A DNA stretch of 64,000 nucleotides from Saprospiraceae bacterium (GCA_016715405.1 JADKAE010000007.1:124001-188000), one strand, 5' to 3'. Numbered from the stretch's first letter, positions 50,037-61,256 are shown. Notes: generated by a model not told the origin, from the letters alone. Translations and numbers: made by a program.

Positions 50037-50687
50037 ATGCAAAGGTTCGAACAACTTCTTCTCGAAAACAAGGCCTGGGCCAAGGAAATGGTGGCGGAAG
50101 ACCCCGAGTTCTTTGAGCGCCTGGCCAACATTCAAAAACCCGAGTTCCTGTGGATAGGCTGCTCCGACAGTCGAGTGCCGCCCGACAAAATCACGCAAAC
50201 CCAGCCGGGCGAGATCTTCATCCACCGCAACGTGGCCAACCTGGTGATCCACACCGACCTCAACCTGCTCAGCGTGTTGCAATACGCCGTAGAAGTGTTG
50301 AAGGTGAAACACATCATCGTGTGCGGCCATTACGGCTGCGGGGGCGTCAAAGCCGCCCTGTCGCGCAGCTCGTTCGGCATTATCAACAAATGGTTGCGTC
50401 ACATCAAAGACGTCTACCGCCTGCATACCTCCGAAATCGACGGACTAGCCACGGAGGAAGAGCGCGTAAACCGCCTCGTTGAGCTCAATATCAAAGAGCA
50501 GGTGCTCAACCTGGCCAAGACCTCCATTGTGCAGCGCGCCTGGAAATTTGAAAATCAGCCCCACCTGCACGGCTGGGTGTACGATTTGCACGACGGCATT
50601 ATTCGCACACTGGTCGATATAGCCCCGGGTTCGCATCTCGACAACCCCATTTACGAGTACGATAACCTCGAACACCCTTTTAACTGA
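50037..50687 (+). CDS. can: Beta-carbonic anhydrase
   Basis: 216 residues. The zinc and catalytic residues are in CSDSRVPPDKI (Cys, Asp-Arg pair) and HIIVCGHYGCGGVKAAL (His and Cys), with HRNVANLV between them. The enzyme interconverts CO2 and bicarbonate in the cytoplasm. It starts 3 bp after the SulP stop, so the two are probably co-translated as a bicarbonate uptake and conversion pair. Confidence 0.95.
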   Translation: MQRFEQLLLENKAWAKEMVAEDPEFFERLANIQKPEFLWIGCSDSRVPPDKITQTQPGEIFIHRNVANLVIHTDLNLLSVLQYAVEVLKVKHIIVCGHYGCGGVKAALSRSSFGIINKWLRHIKDVYRLHTSEIDGLATEEERVNRLVELNIKEQVLNLAKTSIVQRAWKFENQPHLHGWVYDLHDGIIRTLVDIAPGSHLDNPIYEYDNLEHPFN

Positions 50688-50747
50688 TTGTTTCATACCA
50701 AGCTTTTGCATTTGCCGTTGTATTAAGGCAACATTAGTTTCATACGT

Positions 50748-51456
50748 ATGAAAAAAATCGGTTTACTCTTGAGTTTGCTGTGGTGTGCGGCCCCGGCATT
50801 CAGCCAGGTGGGCATCAATAGCGCTTACCGCCTGCATCATGCACCCAAGTGGATCCATGAAGGCAGCACGGCCTCCGTTTCGCCTGTAGGCAGCGGCTTT
50901 GCTATCGGCATCGACTATTGGTGGCGACTAAAAAAATACCGGCTCGAGTTTTTGCCCGAGTTCAACGTAGGCCGCTACCGGCAGCACAACGATTTCGACC
51001 AGAAGTTTTCGAATAGCTTGTACAGCTTGCTGCTGAATACCAATTGGTACCTCTTTGATTTTAAAGGCGATTGCAATTGCCCCACGTTCTCCAAGCAGGG
51101 CGAGTTTCTGAAGAAAGGCTTTTTTGTGCAAATTTCGCCAGGGCTGAGTTATGTGCAATACGAGTTGAGTTACAATGAGGAAATCGCTCCCGATAAACCC
51201 GTCGAACTCAGCAGCGAAGAACTGGCTTTTAGCCTGGGCCTCGGCGCCGGCCTCGATATCGGGGTGACTGATCTAATTACGGTCACGCCTTTATTGGGCG
51301 TGCGCTATTACCCTGTGATGAACTGGCCCGGCCTTACTCTATTGCCACCTGTAGACGGCGCAGTGCTGGAAGAAAAAAAGTCCCCTGTGGCAGTTGTCGG
51401 CAGGCGCCCGGGTTGGCCTGCGCTTCGACTACGGCAACCGGAGACGACGCTGGTGA
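50748..51456 (+). CDS. Outer membrane beta-barrel protein, unknown (one-base insertion near the end)
   Basis: About 235 residues. A signal peptide (IGLLLSLLWCAAPAFSQ) precedes barrel strands such as FAIGIDYWWRLKKYRLEFLPEFNVGRY and a cysteine pair (GDCNCPTFSKQ). The printed frame ends in an Arg-rich tail. Removing one A from the seven-A run near 51370-51377 gives EEKSPLWQLSAGARVGLRFDYGNRRRRW and a stop at 51454-51456, a proper barrel end. The function is unknown; it resembles the outer-membrane barrels of unknown function common in the phylum. Confidence 0.75.
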
Positions 51457-51458
51457 AG

Positions 51459-51551
51459 AGGGAGAGGGTGGGAGAGTGAGAGGGTGGGAGTGTGAGATCG
51501 AAGTTCGCCCAGATGTCTCACCCTCTCACTCTCCCACACTCCCACCCTCTC
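51459..51551 (+). repeat. Inverted tandem-repeat element, GGGAGAGTGAGAGG type
   Basis: The left arm (51459-51496) is GGGAGAGGGTGGGAGAGTGA... The core is tcgaagttcgcccaga. The right arm (51516-51551) is TCTCACCCTCTCACTCTCCC... It holds the stop of the gene on the other strand. Confidence 0.88.
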
Positions 51552-52701
51552 AAAGCAGGGCATGGTGCGAGCAGGCGCTGTAGCGGAGGCAGACCTCAAA
51601 AACGCGCAGTCGGTTCCACTTGGTGGGGAGGGGGTTGAAATAATCTTTCCAAAGCAATTTATTATTGAGCTGGTAATACGTAAACCGGTCGCCGACATAC
51701 GAGGCGCTGCGGAAGGCCGATAGTGTAGCCAGCAGATTTTCGTTGGGGGTGGGTTCTATCGTTTCTTCGGAAGTGGTTTTGTATACCGAGGTGCTGTATT
51801 CCTGGAAATCGGCGCTGAGCTGCAGCCAGGTGCTCTTAAAATAGTGTTTGTACTCGCGCCACACATCGCGGGCGGCGCTGCGGTTTACCGGCGCCAGCGC
51901 GGCAATCAGCGGATTGAGCGTACTGCTGGTGGGCAACTCCTTGCACCTGTTTTCGCGGGTGGTGACCGCGCAGGGCATATTGCCGTAGTTAAAAGTCAGC
52001 TCCCGCAGCACGTAATCCGTCCATTCCTTAGCCGGTCTTTCTGAAAGCTTATCGCCGTAACACCTGTCGTAGATCTGCAGGGAGCGCAGGGCCACGGCAT
52101 TGGGCGTGGGGTGTATCGTTAGCGGGTTATTATCGGAATAAATATTTTTATAAGGAGAACTCATAATGCTTTTGGCCAGCATATTGGTGATGGCGTCGTG
52201 CAGGGTGCGGTAGCGGTCGTCGCCCCCGGCGCGCGAATAACAGCCGATCAGCGTATTGAGGTGGGCCATAAACAGCCATTGTTCCGGCCAGCGGCGCTTA
52301 TTGCGTGGGCTGGGCTCGAAATAATCGCGGTACGACATGTGGATGAGCCGGTCTATCAGCGGCGCGGCCAGGCTGTCCTGCGGGTCGCGCAGCGCCTGCG
52401 AAGCGAGGCCCTCGGCCAGCATGCACATAGCCGACAAGCTTTCTTCCTTGGTGAGCCCGAGTTGGGAGAAAGATTTCAGCGATGGGTCGCCGACAAGCCG
52501 GTGTACCACGGCCTCGTGTTTTTTTCGCTGCCAGCCGCCGGCGTCGTATACCCAGAGGATAAACTGGCCTGCGGCAATGAAGCCTGCCAGCAGGAACAGG
52601 CGTTTGGCCCAGGCTTCGCTGCGCTTGCGCAATACCAGCGCCAGGGCCAGCGGAATGGCGGAACTGAGGAACATCAACGCCAATAAGGCAAGAAAACTCA
52701 T
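51550..52701 (-). CDS. Membrane-anchored protein of unknown function
   Basis: 383 residues. Two N-terminal membrane helices (LALLALMFLSSAIPLALALVL, LFLLAGFIAAGQFILWVYDAG) are followed by a helical domain of about 300 residues with QWLFMAHLNTLIGCYSRAGGDDRYRTL, IHPTPNAVALRSLQIYD and ACSHHALL. The helical spacing suggests an alpha/alpha toroid, as in some glycoside hydrolase or linalool dehydratase-like folds, but no catalytic motif was recognised. I cannot name the family. Confidence 0.6.
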   Translation of the reverse strand: MSFLALLALMFLSSAIPLALALVLRKRSEAWAKRLFLLAGFIAAGQFILWVYDAGGWQRKKHEAVVHRLVGDPSLKSFSQLGLTKEESLSAMCMLAEGLASQALRDPQDSLAAPLIDRLIHMSYRDYFEPSPRNKRRWPEQWLFMAHLNTLIGCYSRAGGDDRYRTLHDAITNMLAKSIMSSPYKNIYSDNNPLTIHPTPNAVALRSLQIYDRCYGDKLSERPAKEWTDYVLRELTFNYGNMPCAVTTRENRCKELPTSSTLNPLIAALAPVNRSAARDVWREYKHYFKSTWLQLSADFQEYSTSVYKTTSEETIEPTPNENLLATLSAFRSASYVGDRFTYYQLNNKLLWKDYFNPLPTKWNRLRVFEVCLRYSACSHHALL

Positions 52702-52810
52702 ACGGCTCGGTTACTTAAAACGGTCAACTTAGGGCAATTACGGCAGCTTTGCAAGCAAGGGGCGGGAAAATATTTGCAGGTAAGTGGCGCGAATGTAACC
52801 CTCGCGATAG

Positions 52811-52838
52811 TTTGCCTGTTGGAATAGTACCATCTTTG
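52811..52838 (+). promoter_or_regulatory. Probable promoter of the Omp28-like gene
   Basis: TTTG (52811-52814) and CATCTTTG (52831-52838) in the 170-bp gap upstream of the ATG at 52871. The first base of the -7 box differs from the TAnnTTTG consensus. Confidence 0.45.
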
Positions 52839-52870
52839 CATTGTTTTTTTACCAAAAACTAATTACTAAA

Positions 52871-53863
52871 ATGAGATCAATTATTACGCTGTTTTTTGTT
52901 TTTGCTTCCGCAATAGGGGCTTGGGCCCAAAATAGCGCCAAGCGTTATATCCTGCTGGAGCATTTTACCAATAGCCGCTGCGGCATTTGCGCCAACCAGA
53001 ATCCCGGCTTTTTTAATGTGATTGCCAATTATCCGGACGACGTACACCACGTATCTATCCACCCGCCCATACCCTACAACAATTGCGTGTTTTACCTGGC
53101 CAATCCTTCGGAAAATGCCAGCCGGGCCACGTATTACAACGTAACCGGCACGCCCAGGGTATTGCGCAACGGCACGATGAGTTCTTCCGCCGGCGCCGTT
53201 ACGCCGGCCGTGCTCAATGCCATGCTTGGCCAGACGAGCAGTCTAGGCATCGTCGTAACAGAGAATACAGGCGCCCAACGCGAGGCCGATGTGGAGGTAC
53301 TCACATTAGGCGATCAACCGGCCGGATCGCTGCGACTTTTTGCAATGGTTGTAGAACGCGAAGTAGAATACAACGCCCCCAACGGCGAACCCTTGCACCA
53401 CAACGTGTTCCGTAAAATGCTCACCTCGATCAACGGGGACGTCTACGTGCCCGCCGCCACCGGCCAGTCGGTGAATTTTTCTTTTGAATTTGAAGTTGAA
53501 AACGCCTGGAATGAAGAAGAGATCTACGTACTCGCTTTTGTCCAAAATATCGAGTCGAAAGAAGTGCTCAACTCGGGCACCCGCTTCGACGAAGCCATCA
53601 CGAGTGTAGACAATCCGGCGATTGCGAACTGGAAGTTATTCCCCAACCCCGTCAGCGATAAATTGTTTTTGCAAGCTGCCCGACCGGAACAGGGAGAATG
53701 CCGTCTGTACGACGCCACGGGCAAATTGCTGCAAAAATTCCCGCTCGATGGGCAACTCCAATTGGATTTTGATCTAAATAGTTATCCCACAGGAATTTAT
53801 ACTTTGCAATTGGTGACGGATACAGGAAAATATCCGTTCAAAATAGTGAAAAAGTTTTTTTAA
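52871..53863 (+). CDS. Omp28-related secreted protein with thioredoxin-like CxxC and T9SS sorting domain
   Basis: About 330 residues. A signal peptide (IITLFFVFASAIGAWAQ) precedes a thioredoxin-like part with EHFTNSRCGICANQNP (CGIC) and a cis-Pro-like TGTPRVL. A beta domain of the Omp28 kind follows, and a C-terminal type A sorting domain (NWKLFPNPVSDKLFLQ ... YPTGIYTLQLVTDTGKYPFKIVKK) ends it. It is probably exported by the type IX system to the cell surface. Confidence 0.85.
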   Translation: MRSIITLFFVFASAIGAWAQNSAKRYILLEHFTNSRCGICANQNPGFFNVIANYPDDVHHVSIHPPIPYNNCVFYLANPSENASRATYYNVTGTPRVLRNGTMSSSAGAVTPAVLNAMLGQTSSLGIVVTENTGAQREADVEVLTLGDQPAGSLRLFAMVVEREVEYNAPNGEPLHHNVFRKMLTSINGDVYVPAATGQSVNFSFEFEVENAWNEEEIYVLAFVQNIESKEVLNSGTRFDEAITSVDNPAIANWKLFPNPVSDKLFLQAARPEQGECRLYDATGKLLQKFPLDGQLQLDFDLNSYPTGIYTLQLVTDTGKYPFKIVKKFF

Positions 53864-53909
53864 ATAAAAACATTTTTTGCTAGATTTGCATTTCACCGAT
53901 CTAACAGCC

Positions 53910-54992
53910 ATGCCCAAATTAGAGGACCAGCAAGACAAGCCGTATTTGCACGGGCGAGGCGCGCAGATCAATGCCGCCAACCCCTACCACAAAAAAATCT
54001 ACGACGACCAGCCCGTCGACTGGTCGCAGGCGGAAGAGGAACATCCCCAAATCCCTACGCAATATATCGACGTACACCCCAAAACGATCATCAACGAAGT
54101 CACCAGTCCCGATATCCCCCTGCCTTATTCCATGAACCCCTACCAGGGCTGCGAACACGGCTGCGTGTATTGCTACGCCCGCAATACGCACCCGTATTGG
54201 GGGTATAGCGCCGGACTCGAATTTGAACAAAAAATATTGGTGAAACGCAATTCGGCAGCCTTGCTGGAGGAAAAATTCCGCTCACCCCGCTGGAAAGCCG
54301 CCCCCATCATGCTGTCCGGCAATACCGATTGTTATCAACCCATCGAACGCGAACTGAAAATTACCCGCTCCATCCTTGAGGTGTGCTGGAAATACCGCCA
54401 CCCGGTGGGACTGATCACCAAAAACAGCCTCATCCGCCGCGATATCGACCTGCTCAGACAACTCGCTGAGCACAACCTGGTGCACACGGTAATCTCCGTG
54501 ACCACCCTCGACGAGAAACTCCGCCAGCGCCTCGAACCTCGTACCGCCAGTGTCAAACAACGCCTGGATACTATAGAAGCGCTAAACAAAGCGGGCATTC
54601 CGGTGATGGCCATGCTGGCGCCGATCATCCCTGGCCTCAACGACCACGAGTTATTCGACATGGTAAAGGCCGTGGCCGACCGCGGCGCGTTGGGCGCCGG
54701 CTATTCGATAGTGCGCCTCAACGGCGATGTGGGCCCCATTTTTACCGATTGGCTGGAGAAAAATATGCCCGACAGGGCGCAGCGGGTGCTCAACCGCATA
54801 AAAGATTGCCACGGCGGCGAACTCAACGACTCGCGCTTCGGCAAGCGCATGCGCGGCGAAGGCAATATTGCAGAGATTATCAACCAGCAGTACAAGCTGG
54901 CCAAAAAGAAATTTCTGGAGGGGCGCAGCCTGCCGCCTTATAACCTCGAGCTGCATGAGCAGTTTAAGTCGGCGCAGCTGCGGTTGTTTTGA
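53910..54992 (+). CDS. PA0069-family radical SAM protein
   Basis: About 360 residues from the ATG at 53910. It starts with GRGAQINAANPYHKK, as family members do. The radical-SAM cluster motif is GCEHGCVYCYARNTHPY, and LSGNTDCYQPIERELKITRSILE and APIIPGLNDHE follow. The family is related to spore photoproduct lyase-like repair proteins; the substrate is unknown. TAGATTTG at 53881-53888 is a possible -7 box. Confidence 0.92.
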   Translation: MPKLEDQQDKPYLHGRGAQINAANPYHKKIYDDQPVDWSQAEEEHPQIPTQYIDVHPKTIINEVTSPDIPLPYSMNPYQGCEHGCVYCYARNTHPYWGYSAGLEFEQKILVKRNSAALLEEKFRSPRWKAAPIMLSGNTDCYQPIERELKITRSILEVCWKYRHPVGLITKNSLIRRDIDLLRQLAEHNLVHTVISVTTLDEKLRQRLEPRTASVKQRLDTIEALNKAGIPVMAMLAPIIPGLNDHELFDMVKAVADRGALGAGYSIVRLNGDVGPIFTDWLEKNMPDRAQRVLNRIKDCHGGELNDSRFGKRMRGEGNIAEIINQQYKLAKKKFLEGRSLPPYNLELHEQFKSAQLRLF

Positions 54993-55019
54993 GCCTCGGG
55001 CCGGGTTGGCTTCCTTTGT

Positions 55020-56372
<1,353 letters not shown>

Positions 56373-56891
56373 CTCCCCCTCCAACGACTTCAAATACTGA
56401 TTCAACCGCTCCATCGGCTTGGCAATAGCTACCCGGCCCGAACGCACAAATTCGTAAATGCCAATGGCGCGCAATTCGTGCAGCAGGGCTTCGGTTTCCT
56501 CTTCGTGGCCGGTTTTTTCGATAACCACGTATTCTGGCTCGATGACCAAAATGCGAGCATTGTGCGAGCGCACCAACTGCTCCACGTTGTCGCTGTTGGC
56601 AAAAACGTGCATGGGCACTTTGTACAGCGCAATTTCCTGGTATACGATCTCGTCGGGTTCGTAGTGGAAGGCTTTGAGTACGTCCACCTGCTTGTCGAGC
56701 TGGGCCACGAGGCGCTCTACCATGTCGTGCGAGGTATCCACCACCACGGTAAACCGGTGTATGCCGGGCATGGAAGACTGCGAGGTCGTCAAACTCTCTA
56801 TGTTGACGTGCCTGCGGTTGAATACCGATACGACCCGGGCGAGGAGGCCGGTCTGGTTTTCGGTGAAGATGGCGATGGTGAATCGTGGCAT
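56373..56891 (-). CDS. ilvN: Acetolactate synthase small subunit, 3' end lost
   Basis: About 173 reliable residues. The ACT domain has FTIAIFTENQTGLLARVVSVFNRRHVNIESLT and the second domain runs KTGHEEETEALLHELRAIGIYEFVRSGRVAIAKPMERLNQYLKSLE. After that the reading enters the C-homopolymer stretch, so the true stop is not present. The subunit activates the IlvB enzyme and confers valine feedback. It follows ilvB. Confidence 0.92.
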
Positions 56892-56892
56892 A

Positions 56893-57066
56893 TGTTCTCT
56901 GTTCTCTGTTCTCTGTTCTCTGTTCTCTGTTCTCTGGGGGGGGGGGTCTGTTCTCTGTTCTCTGTTCTCTGTTCTCTGTTGAGCTCTGTTCTCTGTTAAG
57001 TTTAACTGTCAAAGTTAAGGAACGGATAACAGACAACGGAGAACGGATAACAGAGAACGGACAACC
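56893..57066 (+). repeat. Inverted heptad element, GTTCTCT arm, broken by a G run
   Basis: The left arm is GTTCTCT units (56893-56994), interrupted at 56935-56947 by a run of G. The core (56997-57018) is TTAAGTTTAACTGTCAAAG. The right arm holds AACGGAT, AACAGAC, AACGGAG, AACGGAT, AACAGAG, AACGGAC. It lies between ilvN and ilvB. Confidence 0.85.
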
Positions 57067-57068
57067 GC

Positions 57069-58826
57069 TTATTTCCCCAGCACCACCTCGTCGACTGCTG
57101 CGCCGGCGGGTACCATGGGGAATACATTGTCTTCTTTTTCTACGCGCACATGGAGTAGAAAGGGACCCTCATGGGCCAGCAGGTCGGCGACGGCCTGGGG
57201 CACGTCTTCGGGGCGGTCGATGGTGCGGCCGGGCACGCCGAAGCCTTCGGCGATTTTGACGAAATCGGGATTGGTGAGCTCTACCGATGAGTAGCGGCGT
57301 TCGAAGAACAACTGCTGCCATTGGCGCACCATGCCGAGGTAGTTGTTATCCAGAATGACGATTTTGACGCCTACGTTCCACTGGGAGAGCATACCCAGTT
57401 CCTGGAGGGTCATCTGGAAGCCGCCGTCGCCGATAAAGGCGACTACTTGCCGGTGCGGTTGCGCCAGTTTGGCGCCGAAAGCCGCCGGCAGGCCATAGCC
57501 CATGGTGCCGGCGCCGCCGGAAGATACCCACTGGTTGGTGTCGCGAAAGCAATAGTAACGCGCCGCTACCATCTGGTGCTGGCCTACGTCGGTGGCTACT
57601 ACCGCCATGCCGTGGCTCTGGTCGGAGACTTCTTTCACGACCATGCCCATGCGGATTTTGCCGTCTTCGCTGGCTTGCTGATCGTGGCGTATCACCTTTT
57701 CGTATTCAATGCGGTAACATTCCCGGAACGAATCCACCCACTCGGGGTAGGTTTTGGCGTGCACCAGGGGAAGCAATTGCTCCAGGGCGAGCCGGGCGTC
57801 GGCCAGGATGGGCACGTGCGCTTTTACGTTTTTGCTGATTTCGGAGGGGTCTATTTCGATATGGATCACCTGCGCCTGCTTGGCATAGCGGGCGAGATTG
57901 CCGGTCACCCGGTCGTCGAAGCGCATGCCGACGGCCAGCAGTACGTCGCATTCGTTTTGCTTGAGGTTGGGGCCGTAGTTGCCGTGCATGCCCAGCATAC
58001 CCATGTGCAGGGGATGGTCGGAGGGCGCCGTGGACAATCCGTGGATGGTGCAGGCAAAGGGGATCCCGGTCTTATCTACAAACTGCCGGAAGATTTCCTG
58101 GGCATGGGCGATCTGGATGCCGTGCCCCGCCAGGATCATGGGTTTTTTAGCGGCGTTGAGCAGTGCGGCGGCATCGCGCAGTGCATCCGGGTCGGGTTTT
58201 TGCGCCGGCTGGTAGCTTCTAATGTAATTTATTCGCTCGTAACTGAAATCGAGCTTTTCTATTTAGTGCTTTTTGGTAATGTCAATCACCACAGGTCCAG
58301 GACGGCCCGAGTTGGCCACATAGAATGCTTTTGCCAGCACGGCGGGTATTTCGGAGGCCCTGGTAATCTGGTAGTTCCACTTGGTAACGGGCACCGTGCA
58401 GTTGATCACGTCGGTCTCCTGGAAGGCGTCGCTACCCAGCAAATGGAAAAATACTTGTCCGGTGATGCACACCAACGGCGTGGAATCTAGCAGGGCGTCG
58501 GCCAGCCCGGTTACCAGGTTCATGGCGCCGGGGCCGGAGGTGGCCATACAAACCCCCGTACGACGCGTCACCCGCGCATACCCCTCGGCTGCATGGATGG
58601 CCCCCTGTTCATGCCGGGGCAGGATATGGCGCAGCCTGTCGGTGTAGTCGTACAAGGCGTCGTATACCGGCATGATGGCCCCGCCCGGATAGCCGAAGAT
58701 GGTGTCTACGCCTTCTTCCAGGAAACACTCGAGCAAGGCCTGCGCGCCGGTTAAGGTGCGGGGCGTTACCTTGGTATCTGCCGGCCGTTCCGCTTCAGCT
58801 ACGGGTATTAGATTTTGTTGATTCAT
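57069..58826 (-). CDS. ilvB: Acetolactate synthase large subunit (in-frame stop)
   Basis: About 585 residues from the ATG at 58826. The catalytic-Glu region is RHEQGAIHAAEGYAR, preceded by FGYPGGAIMPVYDAL. The TPP motif is GDGGFQMTLQELGMLSQWNV with NN (DNNYLG) at the right spacing. TAA at 58263-58265 interrupts it after DITKKH. Both sides are in the same frame, so either one base is wrong or a deletion and an insertion lie close together. The enzyme makes acetolactate or acetohydroxybutyrate. Confidence 0.95.
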
Positions 58827-58928
58827 ATCAGTGCGTTTGTCTGATTCAAGGGCTATATGCCGTCGAATCAGCCTTGATTTCCCAATTGGAGACACAAGGC
58901 ATTGCGTCTGTACAATAAATAAAAGATC

Positions 58929-58960
58929 GCCCCCTCACCCCCTCTCTCCCTCTCTCACTC
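58929..58960 (+). repeat. CT-rich tandem repeat at the ilvD stop, single arm
   Basis: CCCTCACCCCCTCTCTCCCT then CTCACTC, the complement of the GGGAGAGTGAGAG type. The ilvD stop TGA is in it. No opposite arm is visible before ilvB. Confidence 0.6.
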
Positions 58961-60631
58961 GTCAGTGACACATCCCTCGCTGGCCGACGACACCAGCCTC
59001 GCATACTTGCCCAGCCAGCCGCGCGTAGCGGGTAGGGGAGGAGTCTGCCATTGGCTGCGTCGTGCAGCGATTTCTTCGTCGCTGAGGTGCGCATGCAGGC
59101 GGTTTTCGCGTGCGTCGATGGTCACCAGGTCGCCGTCATGGAGCAGGGCGATGAGACCGCCCGCTTGCGCTTCGGGGGTGATGTGGCCTACTACGAAGCC
59201 ATGGGTGCCACCGGAGAAACGGCCGTCGGTGATCAGGGCAACCTTGTCGCCCAGCCCTTCACCCATGAGGGCGCTGGTGGGCTTGAGCATTTCGGGCATG
59301 CCGGGTGCGCCTTTGGGACCGCAGTAGCGTATCACGACCACTTCGCCGGCTTGTATCTTTTTCTGGTTGATGGCGGCATTGACCTGGTCTTCGCCGTCGA
59401 AAACGCGGGCAGGACCGGTGAATACTTCGCCTTCTTTGCCGGTGAGTTTGGCTACCGCGCCGCCTTCGGCCAGGTTGCCGTAAAGGATTTGGATGTGTCC
59501 GGTGGGCTTTATTGGTTCAGAAAATGGCCGAATGATGTTTTGGCCGGTGCTTAATGGTGCGGCTTCCGCCAAATTTTCAGCCAAAGTACGCCCTGTAACG
59601 GTAAGGCAGTCGCCGTGCAGATAACCGGCTTCGAGCAGCATTTTCATCACAGCGGGCACGCCGCCTACGTTGTATAGGTCTTCCATCACGTATTTACCGC
59701 TGGGCTTGAGGTCGGCCAGGAAGGGCGTGCGGTCGCTGATGCGCTGAAAATCGTCGATAGTGAGCGGCACGCCTACCGCGCGCGCTACGGCCAGCAGATG
59801 GAGTACGGCGTTGGTGGAGCCGCCTAAAACAGTGACTACCGTGATGGCGTTTTCAAAGGCCTCGCGGGTCATAATATCACCCGGCAAAATATTGCGTTCC
59901 AACAGGTGGCGCATAGCGGCGCCCACGCGTAGGCAATCGGCTTCTTTGTCGGGGCTTGTAGCCGGGTAGGAAGAATTGTTGGGCAGGCACATGCCCAGCG
60001 CTTCGATAGCGGAGGCCATCGTATTGGCGGTATACATGCCGCCGCAGGCGCCGGGGCCGGGACAGGCATTGTGTATTACGCCTTTGAATTCCGCCTCGTC
60101 GATGGCGCCGGCGATGCGCTGTCCCAGCGCTTCAAAGGCTGAGACGATGTCGAGGGTTTTGCCGGCGTGGCAGCCCGGACTGATCGTGCCGCCGTATACC
60201 AAAATAGCGGGGCGGTTGAGCCGGCCGACGGCCATGAGCGCGCCGGGCATGTTTTTGTCGCAACCCACAACGGCTACTACGCCGTCGTACCATTGGGCGG
60301 AGACCACCGTTTCAATCGAGTCGGCAATCAGGTCGCGGGAGGGCAGCGAATAGCGCATGCCGCTGGTGCCCATAGAAATGCCGTCGCTCACGCCTATCGT
60401 GTGGAAAATGAGTCCGACCAGGTCGGCGCTTTTTACCCCTTCTTTTACTTTGCGCGCCAGGTCGTTGAGGTGCATATTGCAGGTATTGCCTTCCCAACCC
60501 ATGCTGGCGATGCCTATTTGGGCTTTGCGCAGGTCGTCGTCGCTTAATCCGATGCCGTGCAGCATAGCCTGCGCTGCAGGCAGGGTATCGTCCTGGGTAA
60601 TTCGCTTGCTGTATTTGTTCAACTCTGCCAT
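58955..60631 (-). CDS. ilvD: Dihydroxy-acid dehydratase
   Basis: 558 residues, uninterrupted. Iron-sulfur ligands are in VVGCDKNMPG and NACPGPGACGGMYTANTM, plus a Cys near the start (EGNTCNMH). Other signatures are VTVLGGSTNAVLHLLA and DGRFSGGTHGFVVGHI. It dehydrates dihydroxy acids in isoleucine and valine synthesis. It is upstream of ilvB-ilvN on the same strand; ilvC is not in the window. Confidence 0.98.
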   Translation of the reverse strand: MAELNKYSKRITQDDTLPAAQAMLHGIGLSDDDLRKAQIGIASMGWEGNTCNMHLNDLARKVKEGVKSADLVGLIFHTIGVSDGISMGTSGMRYSLPSRDLIADSIETVVSAQWYDGVVAVVGCDKNMPGALMAVGRLNRPAILVYGGTISPGCHAGKTLDIVSAFEALGQRIAGAIDEAEFKGVIHNACPGPGACGGMYTANTMASAIEALGMCLPNNSSYPATSPDKEADCLRVGAAMRHLLERNILPGDIMTREAFENAITVVTVLGGSTNAVLHLLAVARAVGVPLTIDDFQRISDRTPFLADLKPSGKYVMEDLYNVGGVPAVMKMLLEAGYLHGDCLTVTGRTLAENLAEAAPLSTGQNIIRPFSEPIKPTGHIQILYGNLAEGGAVAKLTGKEGEVFTGPARVFDGEDQVNAAINQKKIQAGEVVVIRYCGPKGAPGMPEMLKPTSALMGEGLGDKVALITDGRFSGGTHGFVVGHITPEAQAGGLIALLHDGDLVTIDARENRLHAHLSDEEIAARRSQWQTPPLPATRGWLGKYARLVSSASEGCVTDE

Positions 60632-60650
60632 TATACCGTAGTTAAGTGCC

Positions 60651-60679
60651 CAAAAGTATGGCCCCAGGCAGGCTGCAAA
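60651..60679 (-). promoter_or_regulatory. Promoter of ilvD-ilvB-ilvN
   Basis: On the minus strand, TTTG (60679-60676), 17 bases, TACTTTTG (60658-60651), about 20 bp before the ATG. Confidence 0.65.
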
Positions 60680-60791
60680 AAACCAAATTATTGCATTGTT
60701 ACGAGGTGAAAGGGGGAGGGGTTTGTTTTTAATGAATTGATAGCCAATTATATGTGAGGTTTGGATTTACGATATAGGCTGGGGGTGTTTT

Positions 60792-60886
60792 TTACCGCAG
60801 AGTAAAAGGAGTCTCGCGCAGAGTTTCGCAGAGTTTTAGTGCTGCTCTGCGACACTCTGCGAACAACTCCCTTAACTCTGCGGTTA
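60792..60886 (+). repeat. Inverted repeat element, CGCAGAG type
   Basis: ACCGCAGAGT and GGAGT on the left pair with ACTCC and ACTCTGCGGT on the right; inner CGCAGAGTTTCGCAGAG pairs with CTCTGCGACACTCTGCG. It lies near the 3' end of the small membrane gene on the minus strand. Confidence 0.8.
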
Positions 60887-60894
60887 AAAAAATC

Positions 60895-61256
60895 TCAGCT
60901 TAAAGCAATGCTATCTATTAATAGTAAAATAAAACAGCCCGCCCCCACCGCATACGCCGGCGCATCCCAATAATCAGCCGTAAATGCGGCAGACCAATAA
61001 GGGAAAGCAAGTTCAAAAAGCAAGGTGAGAAAATGGTAATAATCGCCAACTCTGACGCTGGGATTATATAGTCGTCCCGGCGCCACCACCAGCGCCGTTC
61101 AGCCAGCAGAAGGCTGAGCAATATGGGCAGGCAGAGCAGATTGTCGAGGTAAGCGTCGGCAACAGGTATGGAAACCCCCAAGCCCTTTTGCGTCAACTGG
61201 TGCAAGACAAAAACGAGCGCACAAATGACAAAAACCGGGTGTTTGAAGGTGCGCAT
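60895..61256 (-). CDS. Small membrane protein, unknown (one-base deletion)
   Basis: About 120 residues, strongly hydrophobic: PVFVICALVFVLHQLTQKG, YLDNLLCLPILLSLLLAERRWWWRR, ELAIITIFSTLLFELAFPYW and YAVGAGCFILLLIDSIAL. Frames break near 61026 (one base lost in TTCTCA(A)CC). The Trp/Arg cluster after the second helix is unusual. It probably has four membrane helices. It is cotranscribed with the next gene upstream. No family recognised. Confidence 0.6.

Noticed and set aside
56885..57259. Small frames rich in SLFSVLC or ENREQRT repeats (also near 37098-37466)
   Set aside because: They are translations of GTTCTCT arrays. Similar proteins in databases come from the same kind of repeat.
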